Source of the DNA: Bacillota bacterium
GTDB taxonomy: Bacteria > Bacillota > Clostridia > Acetivibrionales > DSM-1351
Length of the DNA stretch: 13,381 nucleotides
Assembly: GCA_023436515.1 (NCBI GenBank)
Contig: JAEZIV010000165.1
Span: 1-13,381, forward strand
Direction: 5' to 3'
This document shows, piece after piece, positions 13,329-13,381 of this stretch. The notes under the pieces were generated by a model. The model was not told the origin of the DNA. It saw only the letters and a program-made list of their open reading frames with translations, and did no database searches. Made by a program: the position numbers and the translations under genes. Each line of letters starts with the position of its first letter. The first letter of the stretch is position 1.

Positions 13329-13381
13329 CCTTGTTGTTTCCTCAGAGTTATTATGTTTTGCTACTAATGTCTTCCATGAAA

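Noticed and set aside
13329..13381. Possible further gene or terminator after the zinc-ribbon gene
   Set aside because: The remaining 53 bp show no start codon with a ribosome binding site and no hairpin.

Overview
The window looks like chromosomal DNA from a low-GC, anaerobic, mesophilic Clostridia bacterium. The evidence is AT-rich intergenic DNA, strong GGAGG ribosome binding sites with some TTG/GTG starts, a hybrid cluster protein with a Crp/Fnr regulator, a YkwD-type CAP protein, and cytosolic plant-sugar enzymes. A plant-polysaccharide degrader of the Ruminiclostridium type would fit, but that genus-level guess is inference only. No mobile element, CRISPR array, rRNA or tRNA gene was found.

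Layout. (1) 1-1340: the first 28 codons of a leftward membrane protein, probably an ABC exporter. It is divergent from an AraC-type regulator across a 362-bp region holding two similar inverted repeats. (2) 1341-2540: a leftward GufA-type ZIP metal transporter, convergent with the AraC gene around a shared GC-rich hairpin, with a palindrome over its likely -10 box. (3) 2540-4370: a secreted CAP/SCP-domain protein with a repeat-rich linker, then a leftward MscL channel. Each is followed by a clear terminator. (4) 4371-6830: a leftward hybrid cluster protein (hydroxylamine/nitric oxide reductase) divergent from a Crp/Fnr regulator that probably controls it. (5) 6872-8893: a leftward sensor kinase and response regulator in one operon, with an 11-bp overlap. 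(6) 9016-10756: a leftward FGGY sugar kinase transcribed alone. (7) 10810-11800: a leftward exported lysozyme-like protein. (8) 11850-13328: a rightward cytosolic GH27 alpha-galactosidase and, one base later, a 67-residue Cys-rich zinc-ribbon-like protein.

How the parts may work together. The Hcp/Crp pair is a classical nitrosative-stress module. The FGGY kinase and GH27 enzyme suggest intracellular use of plant-derived sugars and are each preceded by palindromic candidate operators. The CAP protein, the lysozyme-like protein and MscL relate to the cell envelope. The two-component pair has no neighbour that reveals its signal.

Most genes belong to known families, and I see no unmistakably new multi-gene system. 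The points most worth following are the GH27/zinc-ribbon pair, the unusual kinase/regulator pair, the Hcp cysteine spacing, and several well-placed palindromes that current annotation would miss. All searches named here remain to be run; everything below comes from reading the sequence.
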